Shown here: positions 1-10,742 of the stretch, one piece after another
Numbering within the stretch: position 1 is the stretch's first letter
How the letters are laid out: every line of letters starts with the position of its first letter
NCBI RefSeq assembly: GCF_000247815.1
Contig: NC_021672.1
Coordinates: 70,219,192 to 70,283,191, forward strand
Source: Ficedula albicollis
Taxonomy: Eukaryota > Chordata > Aves > Passeriformes > Muscicapidae
DNA: 64,000 nt
Direction of reading: 5' to 3'
Made by a program: the position numbers and the translations under genes
The notes under the pieces: generated by a model
What the model was told of the DNA's origin: nothing
Seen by the model: the letters and a program-made list of their open reading frames with translations, nothing else
Database searches by the model: none

Positions 1-290
1 AGTAATTGTTTGTCCATGAATTTTACTGCAGATCCTGCCTGCCAGTGCTCAGCTGATAGCTCTGCAGTGTTTCAAACTTTCAGGCCTTTTAAGGGTGTAG
101 GAAATGAAAGGCAAAGTGACAGAAGACAATTTTATCCATCTGTCCCTAATGAATTCCCTAAAAATTGCTGGGGTTAAGAGATCCCCAAATGCACAGACAG
201 CTTCTTTGGCAGTAACCAATCTGTAGTGCAAAAACGTCCGTAATAAAACGTCCATATTATCCATAATAAAGCAGAATGGTTTCTCAAAAT

Positions 291-380
291 CCAGGAAACC
301 TGCAGATGTCCAGTGGGGCGAGAGAGGATGAGCAGCCAGGAAACCTGCAGATGTCCAGTGGGGTGAGAGAGGATGAGCAG
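291..380. repeat. 45-bp direct tandem duplication
   Basis: The unit at 291-335 recurs at 336-380 with one mismatch (GGGGCGAG against GGGGTGAG). Confidence 0.9.
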
Positions 381-564
381 TGGCCCAAGGACTGGTAGCC
401 AGAGGTTGGATATGTGAGCAAGAAGGCTATGTTTAGCCTGCCCTCTGATTTACCCAGATCACAAAGGCTTTAGTGGCCCAAGGACTGGTAGCCAGAGGTT
501 GGATGTGTGAGCAAGAAGGCTATGTTTAGCCTGCTCTCTGATTTACCCAGATCACAAAGGCTTT
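379..564. repeat. 93-bp direct tandem duplication
   Basis: 379-471 is repeated at 472-564 with very few substitutions, directly abutting the 45-bp duplication. Confidence 0.9.
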
Positions 565-735
565 CTCTGCTACTGCACCAGCAGGAAAATTGATGGCAAG
601 GGGCGGCGGTGAGGTGATTTGTCTGGGCAGAGTGGGTGGAACGGTGTCAGTGGGCAGGGCTGTGCAGTGTGAGGGTGGGGCAGACCCAGAGTGGCCCCTC
701 CTGCAGCCCCTGATGCCCCCGTGTGCTCTCTGCAG

Positions 736-861
736 GTGCTGTCGGTGCCCCACCGCCGGCTGGTGTGCTGCAGCCGCCTCTACGAAGTGACCGATGTCAA
801 CAAAGTGCAGAAGCAGGCAGCTCACCAAAGGGAAGTTTTCCTCTTCAATGACCTGCTGGTG
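736..861 (+). CDS. IQSEC3: IQSEC3 exon, PH domain part 1
   Basis: The exon has 42 codons, starts in phase 0 after a pyrimidine-rich tract and CAG, and ends CTGGTG before GTGAGT. It encodes the PH-domain strands with [10 protein letters not shown] and the [11 protein letters not shown] core. Confidence 0.95.
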
Positions 862-3800
862 GTGAGTGTGCTTTGGCAATTAGGCAGTGCTGTAATAAAA
901 CCTGCCCTGGTTTCTGTAAGGAAATCTAAAATCATCTACAACACCCACAACATCTATTTTCCCCCTGTTCTAAGGACAGCTCCCAGTTCATCAGCATTGT
1001 AAGACACAGCTCTGGACTCTTCACTGTTAAAAACCTTCTAAATCTAAAACTCCAGTAACCCTTGAAAAAACGAACTGTCACGTCCCACAGCTATCCAAGC
1101 AATGTCATTCCTCTCTCTCATGCCTTTGAGGCATGAAAAGAGAGGTTCATTTCTTTGTCTGTTTGTACTATAGTAGACAGAGCCCTTTCATGCACTTTAA
1201 ATCTTTTCTGCCAGACATGTTAAAATCACTGCCTTCTAACATGGAAAAGGCTGTAGCAGCCTGGATAGTACTTACTAGACCTCCACATATGTAGAGTATT
1301 TTTGAAAGTGTCCTGCCCCAGCAATGGAATGAGGCAGGTACAGGAGAGCAGAGTTACACTGAGACCGGAAGGAGGTCAAACAAAATGGAAGTTTGCTGAA
1401 TTTAATAGTGAAATGAAACTGTGGTTGTAGCAGATGCAAGACTAAGCCCAAACCCTTTTGCAGAAGGAGAGGATAAGAGAGCTTTACCCACCTATTCCTC
1501 TGCATCCATTTGCACATTTGTGAACCTGGGGAGAGGATCTGCTCCTTGCTGTCCCTCTACTCCATGGGATAAACCAGATCCATAAGAACTAGTGCTGAGG
1601 TACAAGGGCAGCACAGCATTCTCATATGCTCATGCTCTCAGCTCCAAGGTATTTATGACAGGCTTCCCTTTGCCTTCTGATCTGTTCTTTGGTGAAGAGA
1701 ATTACCTTTTCAAAGTCAGAAATGTGGTAATCAAAAAGCCAACATCTCTGGGAGAGAGCTGAGTGGGCCCAGGGTGATGCCTACAGGATTCCAGAAGTGT
1801 TGTTACAAGAGCAGAATTCCAGGCAGCTCTCCAGCAAAGAGCTAGTCACACCAAACATTGCTCCCATGTCCACTTAACAGAGCTTGCAGAAAGCTTTTTT
1901 TGCTTTGAGCAGTTTGTATCATTCTTGCCTCACTGTTCCCCATCACCAATGATGCTTCTCTCCTTCCAACAGATCCTCAAGCTCTGCCCGAAGAAGAAAA
2001 GCTCCTCAACGTACACGTTCTGCAAGTCAGTTGGCCTGCTAGGGATGCAGTTCCATCTCTTTGAGAATGAGTGTAAGTCCACTGCTCCTGGATTTCCTGG
2101 AGGGGTTTGGCAGGGAAAAGGAGAAGGAAGGAGAGGGCTGTGTGAGTTTGCATTAGGAGAGAGATTCTGTCAGAGTTAAAAGTGGAGGAGAGAAAATTGA
2201 GGCTTGGCGCCAAGGAGATCACTCTTTAGGTACACTGTGATGAGAAGAAGCTCCTGGTACCTCTCCTAGGTCTGAGCATCTGCAGAAGGGCCTCATTGAA
2301 GGATCTGGCTTGTCATGGTGGCAGGAACGACACCAGTGGTGAAGAATGGGGAATCAATCCCCATATACATCCTACTGAGCTCCCAGAAGCCAACTGCAGG
2401 TGCAGAATCTTGCTGACAGAACTGCTGCTGCCAGCTTCAGCCCCTCCCCTCTCAAAGTCACAAGCCCCACTGCTGCCTTTGATGCTGACAGAGGCTCAGG
2501 TGCTGCTGCCACCTCCCTGCACAGTGCCATGCTGTGCTGGTAGCTTCCCAAGGCAAAGGCAGAGCCCTTGGACCAGCACCCACCAAAGCATGGCGGGAGG
2601 CCAGCCCTAGTCAGCCTGACCTTGATGGTCTGGGAATAGAGCCACGACGTGTCATGATTGGGGCTGGTTGTGCCGGGGAGGGGTTCCAGAAACGGGCAGG
2701 CTTCCTGCTGGCACAGGCAGAGGGGCAGCACAGCAGTCCCAGGCAAGCATGGCTGATGGCCCTGGGGCCTTGTGAGCACATGGAGAACATGCTGCAAGGA
2801 AGGCAAAATGTAGCAGCACTGTGGCTATACTAAGTTTTTTCCATCCCTCCTCTACTCCAATGGCAGTGTAAGTCACTCTCCCAACACCCTACTCTGCAGC
2901 ATGCAGAGGCTCCCACATCCCTGTGTGAACTAAAGGGCCATTCTTACCTGAACATCCCCAGGAGGCACAATCAGAGCTGGAATCAGCTTTCAGGGGTAGT
3001 GTGACTATCTGGGAGTGCCCAAAGATCTTCTGGCAAACAGATCTTCTGTTGTGTATCTCCTGAAGAAACAGAAAAGCAGATGTCACAAAGATCTTGTAAA
3101 CTGAAAGCAGGACAGGGGAAGACAGAAATTAAATTTAGAGGAATGTGAAAGGAAAGAAGGAAAGGGATTGAAACCACCAGCCACTGAGAAAATGATAGAG
3201 GAAGTCCAGCCAAAAGCATGGCAAGTTTTCTGCACTCTTGTGTTCTCCTGATTCTCTTGGCTGAATCTTCAGTCATCACCTCCCTGCACACAAACCTGAT
3301 CTCTAAAACATAAGGCCTTTGCTGTTATATTTTCACTCTCTGGGCATGGCCTTTCACTTACATTCCTGTGTGTTTTGCCTGGGGGGAGTACTAAGCAGAG
3401 ACCTACAAACACATCTTTACCATCCTCTCTGCACAGTGCAATGAGCTCCCCACCCATGCTGTGCCAATACGCCTCCTGTGTTCTCTGCAGATGAAAGGAG
3501 AGACTGGGGACAAGTCCTGCCACTGTGGATGCAATGGCTTTGACCCCAGAAGACAACCTCTCCTGCTGCATCTCCCACAGGACAACAAGTGTCATTGGCC
3601 TCATAAACACTGTTTACTCTTCTACAAATTGAGAGAGGCTTTACATTCCTTGTGTAAAAAGAACCTGTGCTCAGGTTCCCAGGGCCAGTGCTGGACTAAG
3701 AGCTAGAGTTCTCAGGTTTTGGCAGCACTGTGGTGCTGGTGACACTTGCCTTGCTGCTGCAGCTTGGTCCTTCTCTTCTCTTGGAGGGCTGCATTGTTGC

Positions 3801-6800
3801 AGGTTCCCACCGCTGGCAGTGTGACAAACTGGGTGTGAAATTCCATTGGACTCAGGCTGAAAACTCTCTTTCCTTCAGACATACCAAACCAACCTATTAC
3901 TCCATCAAGAACGCATAACACCTCTTTATTTTGTTGATCTTCTTTCAGATTACCCCCATGGCATTACACTGGTGACTCCAGTTTCAGGCTCAGAGAAGAA
4001 ACAGGTACTACACTTCTGTGCCCTGGGTGCTGAGGAAATGCAGAAGTTTGTGGAAGACCTGAAAGAGTCAATAGCAGAAGTGACAGAACTGGAACAGATA
4101 CGAATTGAATGTAAGGGTCTCTCCTACAATTCATACTCCAGTGCCTTCCCACTGCATGTGACTACAAGGGAGAAAGGGTAAAGGACGAGTTCTTCAGGAA
4201 CAGGGGCAAAGAAGATGAGCAGCACAAGTTTGCACGGGATTTTTCTGGGTTCACTGACAGGATGAAAAAGCAGTCAGGCTTTGTGATCACTGGCCAGCAG
4301 GAGAAATGGAAAAACTTTACTTATGATGCTTATGAAACAGGGAGTGTGGCCTGGAATAGGGAAGCTTAGACTATCACACCCAGAAGATTCTTCTCTGTTC
4401 CATACTCCTTTGACTATGCAAATATGATCTGCAAATAGCTGGGATAGATCTCATACCTTTAACAGAGCTGTCCTGAGGGCAAGCAGTCTGTGTCAGTCCG
4501 TGGCCTTATACAGACAAGATGTCCATGTAGCCTTTGATGGCCTTTCCGTGTACAAACTGATGAGCCAAAGCAGCTCAGCTTCAGTGGTCCCCATTTGTGC
4601 AGCACTAGCCAATCCTGTATAAATGAAGTTCATATGTAGAAGGTCCTATGGGGATACATAAGTTTCTCCACATGTCAAATCCTCTCCAGTTTCTCTCTTT
4701 TTTTCTTGGCTGTTCCTCTCTCCCTTCTTGGCACTCACTTGTGATTTCCTTGCATTAATTCTCCTTGAATTTTGCTCTCATTTTGCTCCTTCAATATGTT
4801 GGTGACCTTCCCTCCATCCCTCTCCTCATTTATTTCCATATGTCTGTTTTGCAGGGGAACTGGAGAAACAGCAAGGGACAAAGACTCTCTCCTTAAGGAC
4901 CAATGGAGCCCAGATGGAACTGCAGTCTAAGCAAGGCTCTCCAACAGGTAAGGGGGTACCCAGCACCCAACTTCTCTCGGTCAAGAAGTGCTGCCTTTGC
5001 AAATGTGTTCTCACTGATTCCTGTGAGAATAACTGCAAAAAGAAGTGCTCAGCTTTGTATCCTTAAGCCTTGACCAAATAGTGGAAATATGAGAGCGTAT
5101 ACATTCTTCAAATACCCTAGAAAAACCCTTGAAGTCTCATTACCCAATCTGTAGCTCTAATACCTGGTAAAGAGGTGATAGAGCATGGCTAACTTCTGAA
5201 GAACCTGGCCCAATTTTCTTCCCTGAACAGGTAAAACCTACCCCACTAGCAGCTAACAGGTTGCAAGAGGGTCTGGACTGGCCTTGCACCTCTCCCTTTA
5301 ACTCTCCAGTCCATAGTGTGAGAGCCAGCTCTTGACTAGAGTGATCTCGTGAGTGATCATCATGATCTCATGAGTGAGATCTTTTATTTTATTTCAAAGG
5401 CAAGAAGGATTTGGGGGAGAAGGTCTCGGACAGCACAGTGGAGGTAAGTAGAGTGCAGAGCAGCTGAGGTAAGTAATTCTCTCTCACTTCAGCTCTTCTC
5501 ACATTCTCTGTTGTTTCTTTTCTCAGGTTTTAATCAATGCCTCCCCAGCCAGACTGACAATTTTACCAATTTCCAGAGATACAATTAAAAGTTACTGCTA
5601 GGACGGGTAATACAACTTTCAAATCCAAACTAAACTTCAAAGCATTTTCAATCCGTTTTTATAACTGTAACATCCTTCATGGACCAAGCTCCCAAACGCT
5701 GTGGACTAAACCACCCCACTGCTTCTGGGGAGACTGAGAGCCCCACTAAGGACTTCCCTGACATGCTAACTCCATGCAGCATCACATGCAAATTCCCCAC
5801 AGCCCAGCTTTCCTGCACAATTTCTGCAGCTCTGTCTCTCCATCCCCCTGAAGGGGATCAAGCATGGCCTTTGTACACCAGACTTTCCTTACAGCTTCAC
5901 TTTCCTAGTTAGGGAGCTTGGCTGTCCTGTGTACATCTATCTCTGCAGGAATGTCTAGCATCCAGTGGGTTGCCTTTTTCTTCACAGACACCCGTACTCC
6001 CACTGCCTGTGAGGAAACAGGAAAATGCAATCTTCACACTGAAAATCTTATCAATTACTTCCTACTCTCTGTCTGGAATATCTCCATTGTCCTGAACCTG
6101 ACCTTTTCCAGGGTAGTTCTTTCCCCTCTTGTCAACATATATTTACTTGAAGAATTCAGCTTTTCTGTGGGGAGTAGGTGCTGCTTCTTTTCCCTGGAGA
6201 GCATCCTATTTCCCTTCCTGGGAAAGGTGCCTCTGCCAGCCAGTTTCCTATTCCTGTTGGGAGAAGAGTCTCCCTGTGTAGAATGGCTTCCATGTATCCT
6301 AATGTCATTGGCACTTTATGCCAGATTTTCCTGTGGGATGTTCCACTACCTGAATAAATATTGACACAATATTATGCCCTGCTGTGCAGCGAGTCTGAGC
6401 AACCTCCATGCCTGGATGGGGACAGACAGCTCATCCTTGTTCCAGCATGGTGGGGAGCTTGGTCACTTCACAGCCTCTCCTTCCCAATTGCTGGTGCTGC
6501 TGCTGATTCTGCCAGCCCCTCAGGGCAGTCCCACTGTCCCATCTGTACCCCTGCCTGGCTGGAAGTGCCACACCAACCTGTGAGCACTGTTTCCTACCCA
6601 GGGCTTGTCACTTGTCTGATATTTTGTTTTGAGCCAGCAACTTAGCTCTGGTTTGGAGTCTCCATCAGCCTTCCTGCCAGGAAGAACTATAACTTCATCC
6701 ATCATTTGGGAAGCATTATTTCCCTGCTGCACTTCCCTTGCTAGGGACCTCCAGTCCAGGCCAGCTCCTCCTTTTCAGACTGGTCTCAGTGAGCTCCCTT

Positions 6801-8073
6801 ATTTGATTCCATTATCAGCATCTCAATGTGGAAACCCTGACGACCTCCTGCTTCCCTACCTGCTTTCAGCTGACCAAGTATTACTCTGCCAGCAGAGGAG
6901 CATTTCCATTTCTCTGAGATTATCTAATCTGCTGCCATTTCATCATGAATTTCTTTTATCATTTTATGAGCTAGATGGACGTTTTTTGTTTCTTTTTTCT
7001 TCTTTTTTGAATATCATTTCCTTTCACTGACAAACCATCAAGTGGATCAGAGGGAGCTGCCTTTTGCTAGACTGTGTCAGGTTTCTGTTTTTTCCTTTGT
7101 AAACAGATTAGCCAGTCGTGGTGTACCTTCCTACTTAGAAAGGCAGGGAGCTGGGAAAGGCTTGAGTTTCTCTGTCGCTCTCTATCTCAGATTCAGCTGC
7201 TGTCATTTTGCTGAAACACACAGCCTCGATTATCTGACACCTTGTGGTTTGGTTCCCCTCTCCTTTTTGCTGCTGGGGCCAAAGGCATGACCTCGAGGTC
7301 TGTTCATTACCATGAGAATTCATGGACACTTCCACTCCTAGAGTCGATTGTGTCCCCTGTGCCGTTTGGATAATCAAAGTTGCGCTGCATTTGGGAACGC
7401 AGGCTCTGCTGCCTTTGGCACGATGGAAAGGACAGGGACACTTAGGCTAGATGGGGACAATGGGGATGTTGAGGGGGACTGTGCAGCCAGGGTTGTACCT
7501 ATTCTGGTTTTTCGAGGGAGGGAGGGAGGGCTGAATGCATGGAGATGGTCTGGTGGCGGGGTTCAGGGCAGCCAGTAGCAGCAGATGGGAAAAGTCTTGT
7601 AACATTTAATGCTTCTTTGGCTGTTTCTAAACTAGGTGTCAATTCACAACAGGCTTCAAACGTACCAGCACAACTCCGCCCTGGGGCCCGAGAGTGGAAT
7701 GCAGCCCAGCATGCGTCTTAACATGCCACGGGAGCGGCTGGAGACAGCTCTGGTGCCCTCACACCCTGCCTCAGCAGGGACACTTGTACAGTGCCAGCAG
7801 ATTGTCAAAGTCATTGTCCTGGACAAGCCGTGCCTCGCTCGGATGGAGCCGGCCCTCAACCAGACTCTGACACGCTATGTCACCTCTGACTCGTGCACCT
7901 CCACCCCCTGGCGTGGTGTGGGCAGTGGGCTCCCTGGGACCCCCGTGAAGCTGGTCAATCAGCCTCCCCTGCCACCTCCACCCCCTCCCTACAACCACCC
8001 CCACCAGTACTGTCCCCCCAGCTCGCTGCTTCAGAGGCGCAGGTACTCCAGTGGCTCACGCAGCCTCGTGTAG
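736..8073 (+). CDS. IQSEC3: IQSEC3, 3' part (six terminal coding exons)
   Basis: Joined exons 736-861, 1973-2072, 3949-4110, 4855-4947, 5400-5443 and 7636-8073 give 320 residues in one open frame, with GT-AG introns and matching phases. The protein is the C-terminal part of IQSEC3 (BRAG3/SynArfGEF), a Sec7-PH guanine-nucleotide exchange factor for Arf GTPases at the postsynaptic membrane, known to associate with gephyrin at inhibitory synapses. The IQ motif and Sec7 domain must lie upstream of the window. Visible here are the later part of the PH domain ([30 protein letters not shown], then the C-terminal helix ending EQIRIEW), a variable linker, a conserved block around [20 protein letters not shown], a polyproline stretch followed by YNHPHQY, and a C-terminal SLV that fits a class I PDZ ligand. 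The tail distinguishes IQSEC3 from IQSEC1 and IQSEC2. The gene is convergent with the SLC6 transporter downstream. Confidence 0.96.
862..1972 (+). other. IQSEC3 intron
   Basis: This is non-coding sequence between two PH-domain exons. I recognise no repeat or gene in it. Confidence 0.8.
1973..2072 (+). CDS. IQSEC3: IQSEC3 exon, PH domain part 2
   Basis: The exon follows CTTCCAACAG and ends one base into a Tyr codon before GTAAGT. It encodes the lysine-rich strand ([13 protein letters not shown]) and [13 protein letters not shown] of the PH domain. Confidence 0.95.
2073..3948 (+). other. IQSEC3 intron
   Basis: Non-coding. The short ORFs in it lack any recognisable domain or splice context, and I see no repeat family. 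Confidence 0.8.
3949..4110 (+). CDS. IQSEC3: IQSEC3 exon, end of PH domain
   Basis: The acceptor is TTCTTTCAG and the donor GTAAGG. The exon encodes [10 protein letters not shown] and the PH C-terminal helix (residues around [14 protein letters not shown]) through EQIRIE. The Trp codon is split with the next exon. Confidence 0.95.
4111..4854 (+). other. IQSEC3 intron
   Basis: I see nothing besides intronic sequence; it ends in a T-rich acceptor tract. Confidence 0.8.
4855..4947 (+). CDS. IQSEC3: IQSEC3 exon, post-PH linker
   Basis: The acceptor is TTTTGCAG and the donor GTAAGG. The exon encodes the [12 protein letters not shown] linker and the SKQGSPT segment, which match the order seen in mammalian IQSEC3. 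Confidence 0.93.
4948..5399 (+). other. IQSEC3 intron
   Basis: The intron contains a small imperfect palindromic duplication of a GATCTCRTGAGTGA-like motif at about 5342-5380 and nothing else that I recognise. Confidence 0.7.
5400..5443 (+). CDS. IQSEC3: IQSEC3 short linker exon
   Basis: This 44-nt exon joins codon phases 1 and 0 between its neighbours and encodes [15 protein letters not shown]; the STVE end precedes VSIHNRLQT as in mammals. A second identical donor core (GAG|GTAAGTA) lies 25 nt downstream, at 5466-5473. Confidence 0.88.
5444..7635 (+). other. IQSEC3 last intron
   Basis: This 2.2-kb intron starts with two competing GTAAGTA donors (5444 and 5469). It is T/C-rich in places and shows no recognisable repeat or exon. 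Confidence 0.75.
7636..8073 (+). CDS. IQSEC3: IQSEC3 terminal coding exon
   Basis: The acceptor is AACTAG and the exon begins with GTG (Val) in phase 0. It encodes VSIHNRLQT, a less conserved middle, the conserved [12 protein letters not shown] block, the polyproline run with YNHPHQY, and the C-terminal YSSGSRSLV, with TAG at 8071-8073. The final SLV is a class I PDZ-ligand pattern. Confidence 0.96.
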   Translation: MSIHNRLQTYQHNSALGPESGMQPSMRLNMPRERLETALVPSHPASAGTLVQCQQIVKVIVLDKPCLARMEPALNQTLTRYVTSDSCTSTPWRGVGSGLPGTPVKLVNQPPLPPPPPPYNHPHQYCPPSSLLQRRRYSSGSRSLV

Positions 8074-9004
8074 CCACACCACCAGCACCAAACAGCACAG
8101 ACCTCCCCACTTCCCCTCCCCACCGCCTCCCAGGGACCCTTTCTGCCTACAGAGATCTAGTTTGTGATTTATTTTTTAGTAAAATGAGAAGAAAAGAAAA
8201 GAAAAAAAAAAAAGCCAACTGACCTAACTCTTGCCCTGTCTCCCCTCAAGATGATGCTGTTTGTACGGAGCCATCTATAGAAACTGCCAACCTTCATGCT
8301 CACATGCCCTGACACCCTGCCAGCCCCACTGGCCTCTGTGCTCGTGCTGTCCCCATGTAGCACTTTGCTGCCCTGCTCCTCAGAGCCTTGATGACCTGCT
8401 GCTTCCTAGGCACCGTTGTCTTCCGTTTCCCACTCCTCGACTTCCTTTCCTGCCTTGTGTTTACCTGGCCACAGGTTTGTACCCACCCTGAAATTTCGCC
8501 AGTCTCGGAGAGAAATGGACTCACCCATGCCAAGGACTGACCTTGGGGCACTCCTGGGGGTGGAGTTCTGCCTGCCACCATCTCTGCCACCTGCTAAGCT
8601 GGAGTGAGAACTTGCACCACTTGCCACGCTTCCTCCTCATTGCTCTCCAAGTATTATCTCCCTGCAGCAGCCGCTTCCAAATGAAGGAGTGCACGAGTGG
8701 AAGAGAGCTTGAGAGGAGGAGGGGGGACTGTCCTGAGCTGCAGTACAACACAAAGATGGCCTCACTGAACACCAAAACTTTTTCTGTTGTTATGTTGGAG
8801 CATTGTACCAGAGACCTCTGCTGAGACCTAGCAGACCTCACCACATGTAAATATACCTGTATGGTAGCATATGTATGAGCATGCTTACTAAGGAAACACC
8901 AAGCAGTTCTGAGGGAGCAGAAGGGAGGGCTTCAGTCCAGGGATCTTCCTGGAATGGATGTGTACTTTCCCAAAGAGATGGCACTGAGAGGTGCCCTCCC
9001 ACCT

Positions 9005-9028
9005 ACACACACACACACACACACACAC
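9005..9028. repeat. (AC)12 microsatellite
   Basis: An uninterrupted AC dinucleotide run in the presumed IQSEC3 3'UTR. Confidence 0.95.
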
Positions 9029-10027
9029 CACTGTCTTCTCTAAAACAGACCCACCTCTGCTTTCCTTCTTCTGGCTGGTTTTCTTTCCTGCCCACCCACA
9101 TTTCTGTACTCTGAAAGCAAAGCTGAGTGTTACGTTCACCTTTCTAGGGCGAAGTGTTCCATTCACTTGGGCTCTTCCACCTGTGTTAGAGGGAAGGGCC
9201 TTTTTGGAGACTACTCATGTGAGATCCCATCTGTATCTCTTGCCTGGCTATATTCTTACCTCCATCAGCCCTTCCTATAAGAAGGCTGCCCAGATACCAG
9301 GCTCCAAGGCCTCTTCTCTCTCACTCTTTATCTCAGCTTCAAAGTGAGAGGAGGGGCAGATCCTGAGATAGACGTGACAGCTCAGCTCCTCTGCTTTACT
9401 GGGGACATTGATGTGAAGGAAGACAGCATTAAAAACGGGCTGTAGATGTATTTTTAGAAAAAAAAATCTCTTTGTGCACTAGGGAGGGGAAAGTATTAAT
9501 TAGCTTAAAGGCTTTAGTCTCACTCATTCTATCTCCCTTCAAGGTTTAAGAAGATCAACTTTAGGATTCTAAAATAGGACAGAATCCTTTTTAGGACCTT
9601 TATTTTTATTTTATTTTATGAGGGAAAGACAGAAATGCTCTTCCTTCCCATGTAAGTGAGACATGAGCACTGAGTGCTGATGATGTAATGGCAGGGTGAG
9701 GAATGGCAGGAGTTGTTGCCAGTGGTGGGGATGTGCAAAATGTCAGGAAAAGGGGGACAGCGAAGACAGAAGCAGAAAACTTTTTTTACCTTGTGGGGTA
9801 AAATCCACACAGCAATTTCCTTAGGGACTGTGCCAGTGTGCTCATCTCCAGGGCTGTTGCCAGTGACAAAAGCCACAGTGCATCAGGGACAGGCTCAGCT
9901 CCCCTCGGTGCTCCCTGAATACTTGCTGGCTGTGCTGGAACGTTCAGGGAGAGAGTTCACATGTGTGACCTGGGCAGAAGCCCAGCTGGAGTTAGGGAAA
10001 CACACAGGGACTGGGGTGACTGGTCTG

Positions 10028-10125
10028 GCCCTCCAGGGCAGGAGCCTGCTCACTTCCAGTTCCCTCTGTGTCTGAGCGCCCTCCAGGGCAGGAGCCTGCT
10101 CACTTCCAGGTCCCTCTGTGTCTGA
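10028..10125. repeat. 50-bp direct tandem duplication
   Basis: The unit starting GCCCTCCAGGGCAGG at 10028 recurs at 10078, with one mismatch within the body. Confidence 0.9.
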
Positions 10126-10732
10126 CCCATGGACCAGCTGTGCCAAGAGGTCTGACTCGTTTGCTTACCTGGGCATCAGGCTGCCACTCTTATGTGTGAT
10201 AGCAAGGGGAGCCCACAAGCACAGCCTCAGGGAAGACTGCAGAAGCAGATGACAGAAAAGATTGTAAGAAAACCTTGAATAGAAGCCCAGTCTCCCTCCA
10301 GACCACAGAAGCTTACTCCTAGCCAGCCCCCAGGCCAGTTTGGATGCTGCACATCCCAAACTGGATGCTGGGAGAAGTCCTCACCCCTGGCCAGGGCTCA
10401 GCCCCTCACTCCCCAGCCAGCTGTAAGGCACAGCTGGTCTGGTCTGCTGCTGACTCCCTCCAGGGAGTCCCTGCTGCCTCACAGCAGCCAGAACCTCACC
10501 TGAGCTGCCCATAGCTTCCCAAGAAAGTATGTGTGGCATCTGCCATTGTCTGGTCAATGCAGTGTGTGGCTGCTGTTGTTTTTGCTCACTGCTGCAGTGG
10601 AATGGGTGTCCAGGAGGCACTGGCACTGTCCCCCCTTCCCAGTATTTATTTCACTGTCTGAGAGGAATGGCTGTACTAGTTCAGGGTTTTTCCAGAGTGC
10701 AGTGAGCCAGTGAAGCTCTGTGTGTGTGTTAA

Positions 10733-10742
10733 AATAAATAAA
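10733..10742 (+). terminator. Candidate polyadenylation signals for IQSEC3
   Basis: Two overlapping AATAAA hexamers follow a GT-rich run. They are the first canonical AATAAA on the plus strand after the IQSEC3 stop that I found. No cDNA evidence is available. Confidence 0.4.

Larger units (their letters stand above)
1..735 (+). other. IQSEC3 intron (partial)
   Basis: This is intronic sequence upstream of the first visible exon. It contains two adjoining direct tandem duplications (291-380 and 379-564) and ends in a pyrimidine-rich acceptor region. I see no exon in it. Confidence 0.7.
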
